In this document: positions 1 to 8,543 of the stretch, in pieces | How positions within the stretch are numbered: position 1 is the stretch's first letter | How the letters are laid out: each line of letters opens with the position of its first letter | From: Streptomyces sp. AA1529 | GTDB lineage: Bacteria > Actinomycetota > Actinomycetes > Streptomycetales > Streptomycetaceae | Direction: 5' to 3' | Length of the DNA stretch: 64,000 nt | NCBI RefSeq assembly: GCF_000280905.1 | Contig: NZ_ALAP01000055.1 | Location: forward strand, 24,238-88,237 | Position numbers and translations under genes: made by a program | The notes under the pieces: generated by a model | Told to the model about the DNA's origin: nothing | What the model saw: the letters and a program-made list of their open reading frames with translations, nothing else | Database searches by the model: none

Positions 1-1
1 A

Positions 2-472
2 CTGCCACTGCCGCTGGAGTTCGAGGCCCTCTGGGTGGCCAACCAGGCGGACTTCCGCCAGTACGCCCGCGTGGTGTCCGGGAGCTGGCAGGCCGCCGAA
101 GCCACCGTGCACCGCGCGTTCCTGGAGATCCTGAACCTCTGGGACGAACTGCTGCAGTCGAGCAACATGCAGGGCGAGGTCTGGGCGATCTTCCGCAAGA
201 CCGTGGTCTCCCAGGAGCTGAACTCCTTCCGGGAGGGTCTCTCCCGCCTGGAGCCGGAGGAGGAGATCGGCCTCTTCCGGGCCCTGCGGAAGCTGCCGCC
301 ACGCCAGTTCGACGCCGTCGTCCTCAAACAGGTGATGCAGCTGGAGACCAGCAAGATCGCCTGGTATCTGGGGGTGACCACCCGCACCGTCGACTACCAC
401 TGCCGCAAGGCCAAGGAGCGCCTGGAGCAGGCCGTTCCCTCACACGTGAAGCACCGGAGGGATCCCAAGTGA
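2..472 (+). CDS. ECF-type RNA polymerase sigma factor, 5' end outside window
   Basis: The frame is open to the left edge (LPLPLEFEALW precedes the first GTG at 35), so the start probably lies upstream. The visible part reads as a sigma-70 region 2-like helix block followed by region 4 in the last 50 residues: LRKLPPRQFDAVVLKQ, then the helix-turn-helix TSKIAWYLGVTTRTVDYHCRKAKERL. It would direct RNA polymerase to a small set of promoters. The next gene overlaps its stop by 4 bp (GTGA), so the pair is translationally coupled. No anti-sigma factor with a membrane segment or zinc motif is seen next to it. Family call firm, regulon unknown. Confidence 0.75.
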   Translation: MPLPLEFEALWVANQADFRQYARVVSGSWQAAEATVHRAFLEILNLWDELLQSSNMQGEVWAIFRKTVVSQELNSFREGLSRLEPEEEIGLFRALRKLPPRQFDAVVLKQVMQLETSKIAWYLGVTTRTVDYHCRKAKERLEQAVPSHVKHRRDPK

Positions 473-1176
473 CCGGCAGCCGCGTCGAGAGCATGCTGGC
501 CTCCATGGGCCGGGCGCTGCGCGCCGAAGAGCGCCCCTTCGACGAGCCCGCCGCGCTGCGCCGGCTCGCCGAGGACGCCGGACTGCTCCCGCTGCGCGAC
601 CTCCCCGCAGTGGCCGGGCAGCAGTTGACGGTGGTGGTGCACTGGGCGCTGGAGCGCCCCGGCGCCGCCGCGCATCTGGAGCGTCTCGCCGAGGCGATCG
701 GCGAGAAGAAGGAGTACGGCGGTGAGCAGGACGACTGGATGCTCCTGGTCCGCGTCAGCGACCTCACCGAGATCGACGTGGACGGCGCACACCTGTTCGC
801 CTGCATGCTCTACCTGGCCCGGCATCACGAGAGTGCCCAGTTCTGGTGGCAGTTCGCCGCCGGTGCCGGAATGCGCGTCGCCGCATTGTGCCTCCACCTC
901 CACCACCTGGGGCGGGGCGAGACGCCCGAGGCCGAGCACTGGCTGGGGATGCTGAAGGCCATGGACACCCCCGAGAGGGTGGACGAGGAGTTCCTCTGCG
1001 GCCTGCGCAGGTTCGCCGCCTGGGAGTGGCGCAACGGGAACCTGGCGTCCGGGTACGTGGCCGCTCTGCTCGACGAGGTCCACCGGCTGGCCGCCATCGA
1101 CAACGCGGACGAGATGCTGGTGTGCCGTCCCGACCACGAGCTGGCCCTGCGGCTGAACGGCTGCGGCTCGGTCTGA
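469..1176 (+). CDS. Hypothetical helical protein coupled to the sigma factor
   Basis: A 235-residue soluble protein starting with GTG inside the stop of the preceding sigma gene. It is rich in alternating helical segments with conserved-looking aromatic/His stretches (ARHHESAQFWWQFAAGAG, LCLHLHHLGRG) that look like alpha-helical repeats of the TPR/armadillo kind, but I cannot name a family. There is no signal peptide or membrane segment. Its coupling to the sigma factor suggests a dedicated partner, perhaps a co-regulator. That is inference from position only. Confidence 0.6.
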   Translation: MTGSRVESMLASMGRALRAEERPFDEPAALRRLAEDAGLLPLRDLPAVAGQQLTVVVHWALERPGAAAHLERLAEAIGEKKEYGGEQDDWMLLVRVSDLTEIDVDGAHLFACMLYLARHHESAQFWWQFAAGAGMRVAALCLHLHHLGRGETPEAEHWLGMLKAMDTPERVDEEFLCGLRRFAAWEWRNGNLASGYVAALLDEVHRLAAIDNADEMLVCRPDHELALRLNGCGSV

Positions 1177-1216
1177 TCAGGTACGGCGCGCGGGTCCGCG
1201 CTACGCCCGGACGGGA

Positions 1217-1249
1217 GCGGCCGCCGCCCCGGTGCGGGACGGCGGCCGC
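1217..1249. terminator. Bidirectional hairpin between convergent genes
   Basis: A 10-bp perfect stem GCGGCCGCCG / CGGCGGCCGC with a 13-nt loop lies between the hypothetical gene on the plus strand and the ribonuclease gene on the minus strand. There is no U-tract, which is usual in this GC range. Confidence 0.5.
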
Positions 1250-1275
1250 CTGAGGACTCGGTGTGGGGGTGTCCG

Positions 1276-1701
1276 TCAGCAGGTGTGGTCGACCAGGTCG
1301 AAGGAGGCGTAGTGGTCGGCGGTGTAGTAGTCCTCCGCCGCCTGCTCCCCGGTGACGATGCGTCGGGCGCCGCGGTCCTCCGAGCCGGGGGTCTCCACGG
1401 TGTACTCGTGGTAGTAGCCCTGCTCGTGGTCGGGCAGGATGCCCTCGCGGTTCTCGAAGACCATGCCGTCCTGCGGATAGGGGTAGGGGCCGCCCTGCTC
1501 GATGAGATCGAGGGTCTCGTGGGCCTCGGACGGGAGCTCGGAGGCGCAGATGTCGCCGACGGCGGCGATCCGCGCCGTCGCGGCCGCCGGGTGCGCGGCG
1601 GGCGCCGCCGAGGCGGTCGTCAGGGCGGGGCCGCCGACGAGCATCGCGGCGGCGAGGGCTCCGGCGGCGCCGATACGGGTCCAGCGTGGGGGGAATGTCA
1701 T
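1276..1701 (-). CDS. Secreted guanyl-specific ribonuclease, RNase Sa/barnase-like family
   Basis: A 141-residue precursor. The ATG at 1701 puts a Sec signal peptide first (basic MTFPPRWTRIG, hydrophobic core AAGALAAAMLVGG, AxA-like site near SAAPA). The mature part closely resembles RNase Sa from Streptomyces aureofaciens. It has the pair of end cysteines (ICASELPSEA and the terminal DHTC), YPQDGMVFENRE, the catalytic Glu in YYHEYTV, the Arg in RRIVTGE and the catalytic His in DHYASFDL. It should cleave RNA after guanine outside the cell. No barstar-type inhibitor gene is visible beside it. An upstream ATG at 1797 would spoil the signal peptide. Confidence 0.9.
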   Translation of the reverse strand: MTFPPRWTRIGAAGALAAAMLVGGPALTTASAAPAAHPAAATARIAAVGDICASELPSEAHETLDLIEQGGPYPYPQDGMVFENREGILPDHEQGYYHEYTVETPGSEDRGARRIVTGEQAAEDYYTADHYASFDLVDHTC

Positions 1702-1815
1702 GCCACCCCATGGTGACGCGCGTAGAGGGCCTGTCAATGCCAACTCGCGCGGTTTTGCCGCACGTTCACCGGTCCGACGCCGGAGGGGCGCGTGCACGCC
1801 CCTCCGGCGGCAGGA

Positions 1816-2958
1816 TCAGCTCGACTCGGCGTGACGGGCCGCCAGTCGGCGGGCGCCCTCGTCCGTCAGGGAGCCGTGCAGCCGGAGGCGGGCGACCGCA
1901 CCGTCCGGGTGGATGTCCATCCGGACATGGGTGACGGCGGGCGCGTCGCTCAGCAGGAAGCGGTGGATGGTGTCGGGCTGGAGGCGGGTGCGCGGCAGCA
2001 GTTCGGCCCACTCCCCCGTCTCGCCGTCCCTGCCCACCAGGCTCACCCAGCCCGCCGCGTTGCCCCGGTAGCAGGCGGTGTCGACCTCCACGGCGCGGAT
2101 CCGGCCCTGTCCGGCGAGCGCGTAGAAGACCCAGTCGTGCCCCTTGTCACGTCGGCGGCGGGTCTCCCAGCCCTCGTCCATCTTCTGCGAACGGCCCGGC
2201 AGGATGCTGTTGACCGGCGGGGAGAAGAAGCGGTCCGAGGCGTCCTCGGCGAGGCCGCCGTTCTCCAGCGCCACCAGGTCGAAGGTGCCCAGCGCCGCCA
2301 GCCATCCGGGGTCGGCGAGTACCTGGCCGTGCACCCGCAGCCGGGCGATGCCGCCGTCGGGGTACTGGCGCAGCCGCAGGTGGGTGAAGCGGCGCTCCTC
2401 GGTGACGGTGAAGCCGTTCGCGGCGTGGCCGCCGACGCGGGTGCGGGGGACGAGGGTCGTCCACTTCACGTCGTCGGCGAGCAGTTCCCCGGGGGAGGGC
2501 GCCCCCGGCACGGAGGTGGCCTCGACGGAGACCTCGGGCGGGTAGTTGCCGCGGAAGTGCGCGGTGTCCACGACCAGGCCGCGGATCACGCCGGGCGCGC
2601 CGAGCTTGATCAGCGCCCAGTCGTGTTCGTCCGCGGCCGGGTGGGGCTCGGACGCCGAGGCGCCGCGCCGGCGGCGGGTCTCCCAGCCGTCCATGACCTT
2701 GCCCTTGTGCTGGAAGGCGTGCGGATCGAACTCGGGGCGCTCGGAGTTGAGCAGGTTCTCGCGCTCGGCGAAGAACTCGTCGTTGGCCGCGATGACAGTG
2801 GCGCCCAGCCTGCGGTCGGCCAGATCGGGAAGGTGGGCGAAGGGGAACCCGGCCTCCGGCGCACGGTAGTCGGCGTAGGTGTCGCCGCCCGAGTAGGGCG
2901 CGGCATCGCCCGTGTATCCGGTATGGCTGGGTGTGCCTGCGGTCTGCGCCGCTGTCAT
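1816..2958 (-). CDS. alc: Allantoicase
   Basis: A 380-residue enzyme that hydrolyses allantoate to ureidoglycolate and urea. The protein is an internal duplication as expected for allantoicase. WETRRRRG...HDWALIKLG...VDTAHFRGNYPPEVSVEA recurs as WETRRRRD..HDWVFYALA..VDTACYRGN. The start ATG at 2958 overlaps the allantoinase stop by 4 bp (ATGA), so the two are cotranscribed and coupled. The reading frame stays open far upstream through antisense of allB, but that extension is Arg-rich noise. Product ureidoglycolate would need a lyase that I do not find in this window. Confidence 0.93.
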   Translation of the reverse strand: MTAAQTAGTPSHTGYTGDAAPYSGGDTYADYRAPEAGFPFAHLPDLADRRLGATVIAANDEFFAERENLLNSERPEFDPHAFQHKGKVMDGWETRRRRGASASEPHPAADEHDWALIKLGAPGVIRGLVVDTAHFRGNYPPEVSVEATSVPGAPSPGELLADDVKWTTLVPRTRVGGHAANGFTVTEERRFTHLRLRQYPDGGIARLRVHGQVLADPGWLAALGTFDLVALENGGLAEDASDRFFSPPVNSILPGRSQKMDEGWETRRRRDKGHDWVFYALAGQGRIRAVEVDTACYRGNAAGWVSLVGRDGETGEWAELLPRTRLQPDTIHRFLLSDAPAVTHVRMDIHPDGAVARLRLHGSLTDEGARRLAARHAESS

Positions 2959-4298
2959 GCGGTCTTCCTTTCGATGAGCCGTCCGGTCTTTCCGGTGGGA
3001 ACTCCGTGGTCGGCGACCCGTTCGCCGCGCAGCCAGGCGGAACGCACCACGCCGTGCAGGGTCCGGCCCGCGTAGGCGGTGACCTGGTTGCGGTGGTGGA
3101 GCCGGGCGGGGTCCACGGTGAAGGTCTCCTCGGGCGCCAGGACGGCGAAGTCGGCGTCCCGGCCCGGGGCGATGCCGCCCTTGCCCTCCAGCCCGGCCAG
3201 CCGCGCCGGTTCCCGGGACATCCAGCGGACGACGTCGGTCAGGGCGAATCCGCGGCGGCGGGCCTCGGTCCAGACCGCGGGCAGACCGAGCTGGAGGGAG
3301 GAGATGCCGCCCCAGGCGGTGCCGAAGTCCGGGGTCTTCAGGTCGGTGGTGCAGGGCGAGTGGTCGGAGACCACGCAGTCGAGGGTGCCGTCGGCCAGCG
3401 CCTGCCACAGCGCGTCCTGGTTGGCCCGCTCCCGGATGGGCGGGCAGCACTTGAACTCCGTCGCGCCGTCCGGGACCTCCTCGGCGGTGAGGGTGAGGAA
3501 GTGCGGGCAGGTCTCCGCGGTCAGCCGCAGCCCCGCGGCTCGGGCTTCGGCGAGCATCGGCAGCGCGTCGCCCGAGGAGAGGTGCAGCACATGGACGCGG
3601 GTACCGTGCTCGGCGGCCAGCTCGATCAGCAGCGCGATGGCGTCGTTCTCCGCCGAGCGGGGGCGGGAGGCGAGGAAGTCGGCGTAGGCGGGACCGCTCC
3701 GCTGCGGCGCCGCGGCGAGTCGGCCGGGGTCCTCGGCGTGCACGATCAGCAGCCCGTCGAAGGAGGCGATCTCGGCCATGGCGGCGGCGAGCTGTGCGCG
3801 GTCGAGTTCGGGGAACTCGTCCACCCCGGACGGCGAGAGGAAGCACTTGAAGCCGAAGACTCCCGCCTCGTGCAGGGGGCGCAGCTCGGCGACGTTGCCG
3901 GGCACGGCGCCGCCCCAGAAGCCCACGTCGATGTGTGCCTTGGGCCCGGCCACCTCGCGCTTGATCCGCAGGTTGCCGGCGGTGGTGGTGGGCGGGAGGG
4001 AGTTGAGCGGCATGTCGAGGAGCGTGGTGATGCCGCCGGCCGCGGCGGCGCGGGTGGCCGTCCAGAAGCCCTCCCATTCGGCGCGGCCGGGATCGTTGAC
4101 GTGGACGTGGGTGTCGACCAGGCCGGGCAGCAGCGCGTCGCCGCCGATGTCCTCCAGTGCCGCGCCCGGCGGCACGGGGGCTCCGTACGCCGACACCTCC
4201 GCGATCCGGCCGCCGCCGTCGACGGCGACGTCGGCGGGACGCTCTCCCTCGGGGGTGATCACGCGCCGGGAGCGCAGGACGAGCCGCACGTCGGACAC
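2955..4298 (-). CDS. allB: Allantoinase
   Basis: A 447-residue cyclic amidohydrolase opening the hydantoin ring of allantoin. The metal-binding DTHVH is at residues 62-66, the bridging Lys that is carbamylated in the family lies in GFKCFL near residue 151, later His ligands are in the HVLHLSS and ETCPHFL segments, and SDHSPC carries the catalytic Asp. The GTG start at 4298 has an AAGGAGGT ribosome site 7 nt upstream. It is the first gene of a two-gene operon with allantoicase, read from a promoter whose -35 region overlaps the TCAAC-N5-GTTGA palindrome at 4351-4365. Length is normal for bacterial allantoinase. Confidence 0.95.
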   Translation of the reverse strand: MSDVRLVLRSRRVITPEGERPADVAVDGGGRIAEVSAYGAPVPPGAALEDIGGDALLPGLVDTHVHVNDPGRAEWEGFWTATRAAAAGGITTLLDMPLNSLPPTTTAGNLRIKREVAGPKAHIDVGFWGGAVPGNVAELRPLHEAGVFGFKCFLSPSGVDEFPELDRAQLAAAMAEIASFDGLLIVHAEDPGRLAAAPQRSGPAYADFLASRPRSAENDAIALLIELAAEHGTRVHVLHLSSGDALPMLAEARAAGLRLTAETCPHFLTLTAEEVPDGATEFKCCPPIRERANQDALWQALADGTLDCVVSDHSPCTTDLKTPDFGTAWGGISSLQLGLPAVWTEARRRGFALTDVVRWMSREPARLAGLEGKGGIAPGRDADFAVLAPEETFTVDPARLHHRNQVTAYAGRTLHGVVRSAWLRGERVADHGVPTGKTGRLIERKTA

Positions 4299-4350
4299 AC
4301 CGACCTCCTTCGTACTCCGCGGGTCCTGGAATTCGGACCCTCACCATCTT

Positions 4351-4365
4351 TCAACGTTCTGTTGA
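4351..4365. promoter_or_regulatory. TCAAC-N5-GTTGA palindrome, allB promoter
   Basis: TCAACGTTCTGTTGA, extended by one more pair to TTCAAC...GTTGAA at 4350-4366. Read on the minus strand the right arm runs into TTGAAA, a -35-like hexamer; the -10 region 17 nt on is weak. It shares half-sites with sites at 8754, 19252 and 25248. A repressor bound here would block the -35. AllR encoded next door is the natural candidate, but binding is inferred. Confidence 0.75.
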
Positions 4366-4450
4366 AGGACCGGCTGTACGAATCTTCGTGCGAGGAAGGA
4401 GGTCCGTCAAGGGCCGACCCCTTGGAGAACTCCACAAAATGGAACTAGAC

Positions 4451-4465
4451 TTTCGCTATACAGAA
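4451..4465. promoter_or_regulatory. TTTC...GAA element at the allR start region
   Basis: TTTCGCTATACAGAA begins inside the putative -10 (TAGACT) of allR. It matches 11 of 15 positions of the element at 21417-21431 before hyi-glxR-gcl. It may be an autoregulatory or second-type operator. Weak evidence: two copies only and imperfect symmetry. Confidence 0.4.
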
Positions 4466-4628
4466 GAAGAGCGCCGCCAAGGCCGGGCGCGACAGCGAAC
4501 GCGTCGCAGCAGGAAACCGGTGTCCGCGCCGGGGCGTGTACGAGAGAGGTGACCGCGCGGGAGACCGCCGCCCGGCCCTCCGCCCCCGATACCATGCGCC
4601 TGACCGCAGGCCAGGAAAGGAACGCGAC

Positions 4629-5438
4629 GTGCCGCCGTCCGCAGAGCACACAACCACCCCCCAGGCTGCCACGCCGCCCGCCGCAACCGGCGGGGTGCAG
4701 TCCCTCGAGCGGGCCTTCGACCTGCTGGAGCGGATGGCCGACGCCGGGGGCGAGGTCGGTCTCAGCGAGCTCTCGACCACCAGCGGCCTGCCGCTCCCCA
4801 CCATCCACCGGCTGATGCGCACCCTCGTCTCCTGCGGCTATGTGCGCCAGCAGCCCAACCGGCGCTACGCCCTGGGCCCCCGGCTGATCCGGCTCGGCGA
4901 GAGCGCGGCCCGGCTGCTGGGCACCTGGGCCCGCCCCTACCTGGCCCGGCTGGTGGAGGAGACCGGCGAGACGGCGAACATGGCGCTGCTCGACGGCGAC
5001 GAGGTCGTCTACGTCGCACAGGTGCCCTCCCGGCACTCCATGCGGATGTTCACCGAGGTCGGCCGCCGGGTGCTGCCGCACTCCACCGGTGTGGGCAAGG
5101 TCCTCCTCGCGCACACCCCGGACGACCAGGTCCGGGCGCTGCTGGCCCGGACGGGCATGCCCGCCGCCACCGAGAAGACCATCACCACCCCGGAGGGCTT
5201 CCTGGAAGCCCTGGCCCACGTGCGCGAGGCCGGGTACGCCACCGACGACAACGAGCAGGAGATCGGTGTGCGCTGCATCGCCGTCTCCGTGCCCGACTCC
5301 CCGACCGCCGCCGCCGTCTCCATCTCGGGCCCCGCGGGCCGGGTCACCGACGCGGCCACGGACAAGTTCGTCCCCCTGCTGCACGAGGTGGCGGGCGACC
5401 TGTCCACAGCCCTCGCCAGCTCGGGCAACGGCCAGTGA
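4629..5438 (+). CDS. allR: IclR-family transcriptional regulator, AllR-like
   Basis: A 269-residue regulator. The N-terminal winged helix-turn-helix (SLERAFDLLERMADAGGEV...LSELSTTSGLPLPTIHRLMRTL, about residues 20-75) is followed by an IclR effector domain (ETANMALLDGDEVVYVAQV, HSTGVGKVLLAH, GYATDDNEQEIGVRCIAV). The GTG at 4629 follows AGGAAAGG and fits the family N-terminus; the longer frame from 4536 is Arg-rich and lacks a ribosome site. AllR-type IclR proteins are known repressors of allantoin genes, released by pathway intermediates such as glyoxylate or allantoate. Its divergent position against allB supports the same role here. Confidence 0.88.
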   Translation: MPPSAEHTTTPQAATPPAATGGVQSLERAFDLLERMADAGGEVGLSELSTTSGLPLPTIHRLMRTLVSCGYVRQQPNRRYALGPRLIRLGESAARLLGTWARPYLARLVEETGETANMALLDGDEVVYVAQVPSRHSMRMFTEVGRRVLPHSTGVGKVLLAHTPDDQVRALLARTGMPAATEKTITTPEGFLEALAHVREAGYATDDNEQEIGVRCIAVSVPDSPTAAAVSISGPAGRVTDAATDKFVPLLHEVAGDLSTALASSGNGQ

Positions 5439-5441
5439 CCG

Positions 5442-7274
5442 CTACCCGTCCTCCGACTCGATCGCGTCGCGCCAGACCGTCACGTCCAGCTTGACGTAGT
5501 CGCTCGGATCGCCCTGCGGCGCGTGGCCCCGGTAGGTGACCAGGGCGATGTGCCCGGAAGTCGTCTGCAGGCACAGCCGGGAACCGGGCACGAGCCGCTT
5601 CAGCGCGACGTCGTCGGTGAAACGCGTCTCGGCCCGGCAGGTCTCGAGCGAGCCCTTCTGGGACTTGTCCAGCAGGGCGAGCTTGCCGTTGGGGTCGTCG
5701 ATACCGAGGTTCGCGCCGTCGATGGTGGTGTTGAGGTACGTCAGCTCCGAGGGAATCCCGCCGTCGTCCAGGTCCCGGGGCTTGAGGGGGTCGTCACCCA
5801 TCGCCAGGAAGTAGCCGTCGGGCAGGTTCAGCCCCTTGTACGTCTGGGGCTTCGGGGCCCGCTTCGCCGCTCCGCCCTTCGCCTCGGACCCGCCGGAGCC
5901 CTCCCGGTCGGACTTGTCGGACCCCACGGAGAAGACGGCACCCCAGAAGAGCACCATGCCGCCCACGACCACGGCCGCGATCGTCTTGCCCCGGTCCCAA
6001 CGGCGCCGGGGCGGCAGCGGCCGCGGGTGAGCCGGACCGTACGGGACCGGACCGTACGGACCCGGCCCGTAGGGGCCCGCGCCGGGCGGGGCCGGGTGGC
6101 GCGGACCCACCGGGTGGGAGGCCATCGTGGGAGCCGCCGCCAGCGGCGGGGGCGGCTGCGGCCCGGCCTGCGGGGGCGGCGACGGCGCGGGCGGCACCGG
6201 GGCGGCCGGCGGCGCCGTTCCGGCGGGGCCGGGACCGGCTCCGGGGGCCGCCGTCCGCGTCGGCGCCCCGGTCTGCGTCACAGGCGCCGTCGGTGGGGCC
6301 CCGGTCTGCGTCACGGGCGCCGTCGGTGGGGCGCCGGGTGCGGGTGGCGGCGTCTGCGCGGGCGCGGGTGCGGCGGCGCGGTGGGTGATGTCGGCGGCCA
6401 CCGGCGAGGGCAGCCAGTCCTCCGGCCGCCGCAACTCACCGCCGTCGGACGCCTCCTGGCACAGCCGCAGCACCTCGTCGAGCCCGGGGCGGTCGTCCGG
6501 ACGCTTGGCCAGACAGCGGGTGACCAGCTCCCGCAGCTCGTCCTGGATACCCTCCAGCGCCGGTTCGGCGTGCACGACGCGGTACAGGACCCCGTGCGAG
6601 GTGCCCTCGCCGAAGGCCGGGGTGCCCAGCGCGGCGTAGGCGGCTATCTGACCCAGCGCGAAGATGTCGGTGGCCGACGTGACCCGCTCCCCCGCCGCCT
6701 GCTCCGGCGCCATGAAGGAGGGCGTGCCGATCGTGACCCCGCTGCTGGTGAGCGAGGTGGCGTCGGCGGCGCGGGCGATGCCGAAGTCGATGACCCGCGG
6801 GCCGTCGTCCGCGAGCAGCACGTTGGAGGGCTTGAGGTCCCGGTGGACGATGCCCGCCTTGTGGATGACCTGGAGTGCCTCGGCGACTCCGGCGACCAGG
6901 AAGAGCACGGTGGACGCCGGCAGCCTCCCGTGCCCGCCCACCGCGTCCGCGAGCGAGGGGCCCGGGACGTAGGCGGTGGCCAGCCAGGGCTGCGGGCCCT
7001 CGGTGTCGCTGTCGATCACCGGCGCGGTGTGCAGCCCCTGCACCCGCTCGGCGGCCCGGACCTCCTGCTGGAACCGGCGGCGGAACTCCGGGTCCTCGCT
7101 GAAGTCGGGGCGGATGACCTTGATGGCGACGGGACGCCCGCCCGGGGTGTAGGAGAGGTAGACCTTGCCCATGCCTCCGGAACCGAGCCGGGCCGCCAGC
7201 CGGTACCCGGCGACCGTCGCCGGATCGTCCGGCGCGAGCGGAGTGAAGACCTGAGCCGCCGCCCCGTCAACCAT
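5442..7274 (-). CDS. Membrane-anchored Ser/Thr protein kinase
   Basis: A 610-residue PknB-type kinase. The glycine loop LGSGGMGKVY is at 30-39, the ATP Lys in AIKV at 52, HRDLKPSN with catalytic Asp near 146, DFG at 163-165, and GTPSFMAPEQ in the activation segment. A long Pro/Ala-rich linker (about 290-430) contains an 11-residue tandem repeat. One membrane helix follows (TIAAVVVGGMVLFWGAVFSVG). The C-terminal 150 residues lie outside, begin GLNLPDGYFLAMGDDP, and carry two Cys that could form a disulfide. They are not PASTA repeats, so the sensed ligand is unknown. It converges on allR with a 3-bp gap, so linkage to purine metabolism is not implied. Confidence 0.9.
   Translation of the reverse strand: MVDGAAAQVFTPLAPDDPATVAGYRLAARLGSGGMGKVYLSYTPGGRPVAIKVIRPDFSEDPEFRRRFQQEVRAAERVQGLHTAPVIDSDTEGPQPWLATAYVPGPSLADAVGGHGRLPASTVLFLVAGVAEALQVIHKAGIVHRDLKPSNVLLADDGPRVIDFGIARAADATSLTSSGVTIGTPSFMAPEQAAGERVTSATDIFALGQIAAYAALGTPAFGEGTSHGVLYRVVHAEPALEGIQDELRELVTRCLAKRPDDRPGLDEVLRLCQEASDGGELRRPEDWLPSPVAADITHRAAAPAPAQTPPPAPGAPPTAPVTQTGAPPTAPVTQTGAPTRTAAPGAGPGPAGTAPPAAPVPPAPSPPPQAGPQPPPPLAAAPTMASHPVGPRHPAPPGAGPYGPGPYGPVPYGPAHPRPLPPRRRWDRGKTIAAVVVGGMVLFWGAVFSVGSDKSDREGSGGSEAKGGAAKRAPKPQTYKGLNLPDGYFLAMGDDPLKPRDLDDGGIPSELTYLNTTIDGANLGIDDPNGKLALLDKSQKGSLETCRAETRFTDDVALKRLVPGSRLCLQTTSGHIALVTYRGHAPQGDPSDYVKLDVTVWRDAIESEDG
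6265..6330. repeat. 33-bp tandem duplication in the kinase linker
   Basis: Two adjacent 33-bp units (6265-6297 and 6298-6330) differ by one base and encode the repeated TAPVTQTGAPP in the Pro-rich linker of the kinase. A copy-number-variable spacer is likely. Confidence 0.85.
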
Positions 7275-7337
7275 GAACCACTGCCCCCGATAGAGTCGTT
7301 GCGCGTCGCTGACGCCCAGACACTATCGGTGTGACGC

Positions 7338-7673
7338 TCAGTTCGCGGAGCGCGGGCCCGCCCCGAAGAGTTCGACGGCCTCCCGGACGCCGACCAGCGG
7401 GCGCGCCAAGGCGCTCACCGAGCCGACGGCGGCCGCCAGCAGCAGCAGCGGATACCGCAGCTCCTGGGCGGCGGGCGCTCCGGAGCGGACCGCGGCCGTC
7501 AGCGCGTCCAGCCCGCGCTCGGCCTCGCGGCGGTCGGGCAGGTCGGCGGGGTGGGCGTCCAGCGCCCGCCGCATCCGCTGCACAGCCCGGCCCAGCGCCT
7601 CGACCCGCGGGTCGGCGCCGGTGTCGTGCCCGGCGGTCACGGACCGCCGCTCACCAACAGCCTCGCTTCGCAC
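7338..7673 (-). CDS. DUF5955-like small protein
   Basis: A 111-residue protein, two predicted helical halves: VEALGRAVQRMRRALDAHPADLPDRREAERGLDAL-type and the hydrophobic YPLLLLAAAVGSVSALARPL. It resembles a small family widespread in Streptomyces that I know as DUF5955; function unknown. The GTG at 7673 is preceded at 6 nt by GGGGGGA; the ATG at 7688 has no such site. It lies downstream of no obvious operon partner, 63 bp beyond the kinase start on the same strand. Confidence 0.65.
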   Translation of the reverse strand: MRSEAVGERRSVTAGHDTGADPRVEALGRAVQRMRRALDAHPADLPDRREAERGLDALTAAVRSGAPAAQELRYPLLLLAAAVGSVSALARPLVGVREAVELFGAGPRSAN

Positions 7674-7883
7674 GTTTTCCCCCCACATGGGATGTCCCGC
7701 GCCTTCAGGCACGGGATTTCCGCCTTCCTCCAAGGAAGTGACCGCTCCTGTCGGAGGTTCCGACAGTAAACGCCACTCTACGCGTGTGCCGCCACACGGA
7801 ACGCAAGATTTCGGGTCGCCTTTCCGATGATCATCCCCAAGGATGACGGCCGCATCCCTCTTACGTGCGATATCCATGAACGT

Positions 7884-8543
7884 ATGGCGCACAGCGGACA
7901 GACATCCCACGCCCCCGGACGTGATACGGCACCCCGGGTGGCCGGGCTGCTGCTGGCCGCCGGCGCGGGGCGGCGGCTGGGCGGCCGCCCGAAGGCGCTG
8001 CTGCGGCACTCCGGCGGACTGCTGGTGGAACACGCGGCCCGGGTCCTCCGGGCGGGCGGCTGCGGACCGGTGTACGTGGTGCTGGGCGCGGCCGGTGAGC
8101 GGGTACGGGAGGCGGCGGCGCTGCCCGGCTGCGTACTGGTGGACAACCCGGACTGGGCCGCGGGCATGGGGAGTTCCTTGCGCGCGGGGCTGGCGGCCGT
8201 CTCCGCGGAGGGCGCCGCGGGTGACGGGATGGAGCACGGCGCCGGGGCGGTCCTGGTGTCCCTGGTGGACCAGCCGGGCATCGGCGCGGACGCGGTGGCC
8301 CGGGTCCGGGCCGCGTACCGCTCCCCGGCCACCCTCGCCGCCGCCGCGTACGAAGGCCGCCGCGGCCACCCCGTGCTGCTGGGCTCCGCGCACTGGACCG
8401 GCGTCGCGGGCAGCGCACGGGCGGACTCGGGAGCGCGCGGGTATCTGCGGGAGCGGCAGGAGGCGCTGACGCTCGTGGAATGCGCGGACCTCGCCGACCC
8501 GTCCGACATCGACACCCCGGACGACCTGCACCGTCTGCGGTAG
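7884..8543 (+). CDS. mocA: MocA-type molybdenum cofactor nucleotidyltransferase
   Basis: A 219-residue NTP transferase. The nucleotide-binding motif LLLAAGAGRRLGGRPKALL is at residues 22-40, VDNPDWAAGMGSSLRAGL at about 90-107, and the metal-site LVDQPG further on; SDIDTPDDL is the usual C-terminal signature. The family attaches CMP to molybdopterin, the cofactor form used by xanthine dehydrogenase, whose genes are 28 kb away in the same purine island. The start is uncertain: ATG at 7884 and ATG at 7827 both lack a clear ribosome site; family alignment favours the shorter form. Confidence 0.8.
   Translation: MAHSGQTSHAPGRDTAPRVAGLLLAAGAGRRLGGRPKALLRHSGGLLVEHAARVLRAGGCGPVYVVLGAAGERVREAAALPGCVLVDNPDWAAGMGSSLRAGLAAVSAEGAAGDGMEHGAGAVLVSLVDQPGIGADAVARVRAAYRSPATLAAAAYEGRRGHPVLLGSAHWTGVAGSARADSGARGYLRERQEALTLVECADLADPSDIDTPDDLHRLR

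Larger units (their letters stand above)
4299..4628. other. Divergent allB / allR regulatory region
   Basis: A 330-bp region between the allantoinase operon (minus) and the IclR gene (plus). It holds the 15-bp palindrome at 4351-4365 on the allB side. On the allR side there is a possible promoter TTGGAG (4422-4427), 18-nt spacer, TAGACT (4446-4451), and a TTTC...GAA element starting at 4451. A TCCA-N5-TGGA inverted repeat (4430-4442) overlaps the allR spacer. Confidence 0.6.

Noticed and set aside
2959..4347. 843-codon frame extending allantoicase upstream
   Set aside because: The extension is Arg/Pro-rich antisense-frame noise over allB; the real start is the ATG at 2958 overlapping the allB stop.
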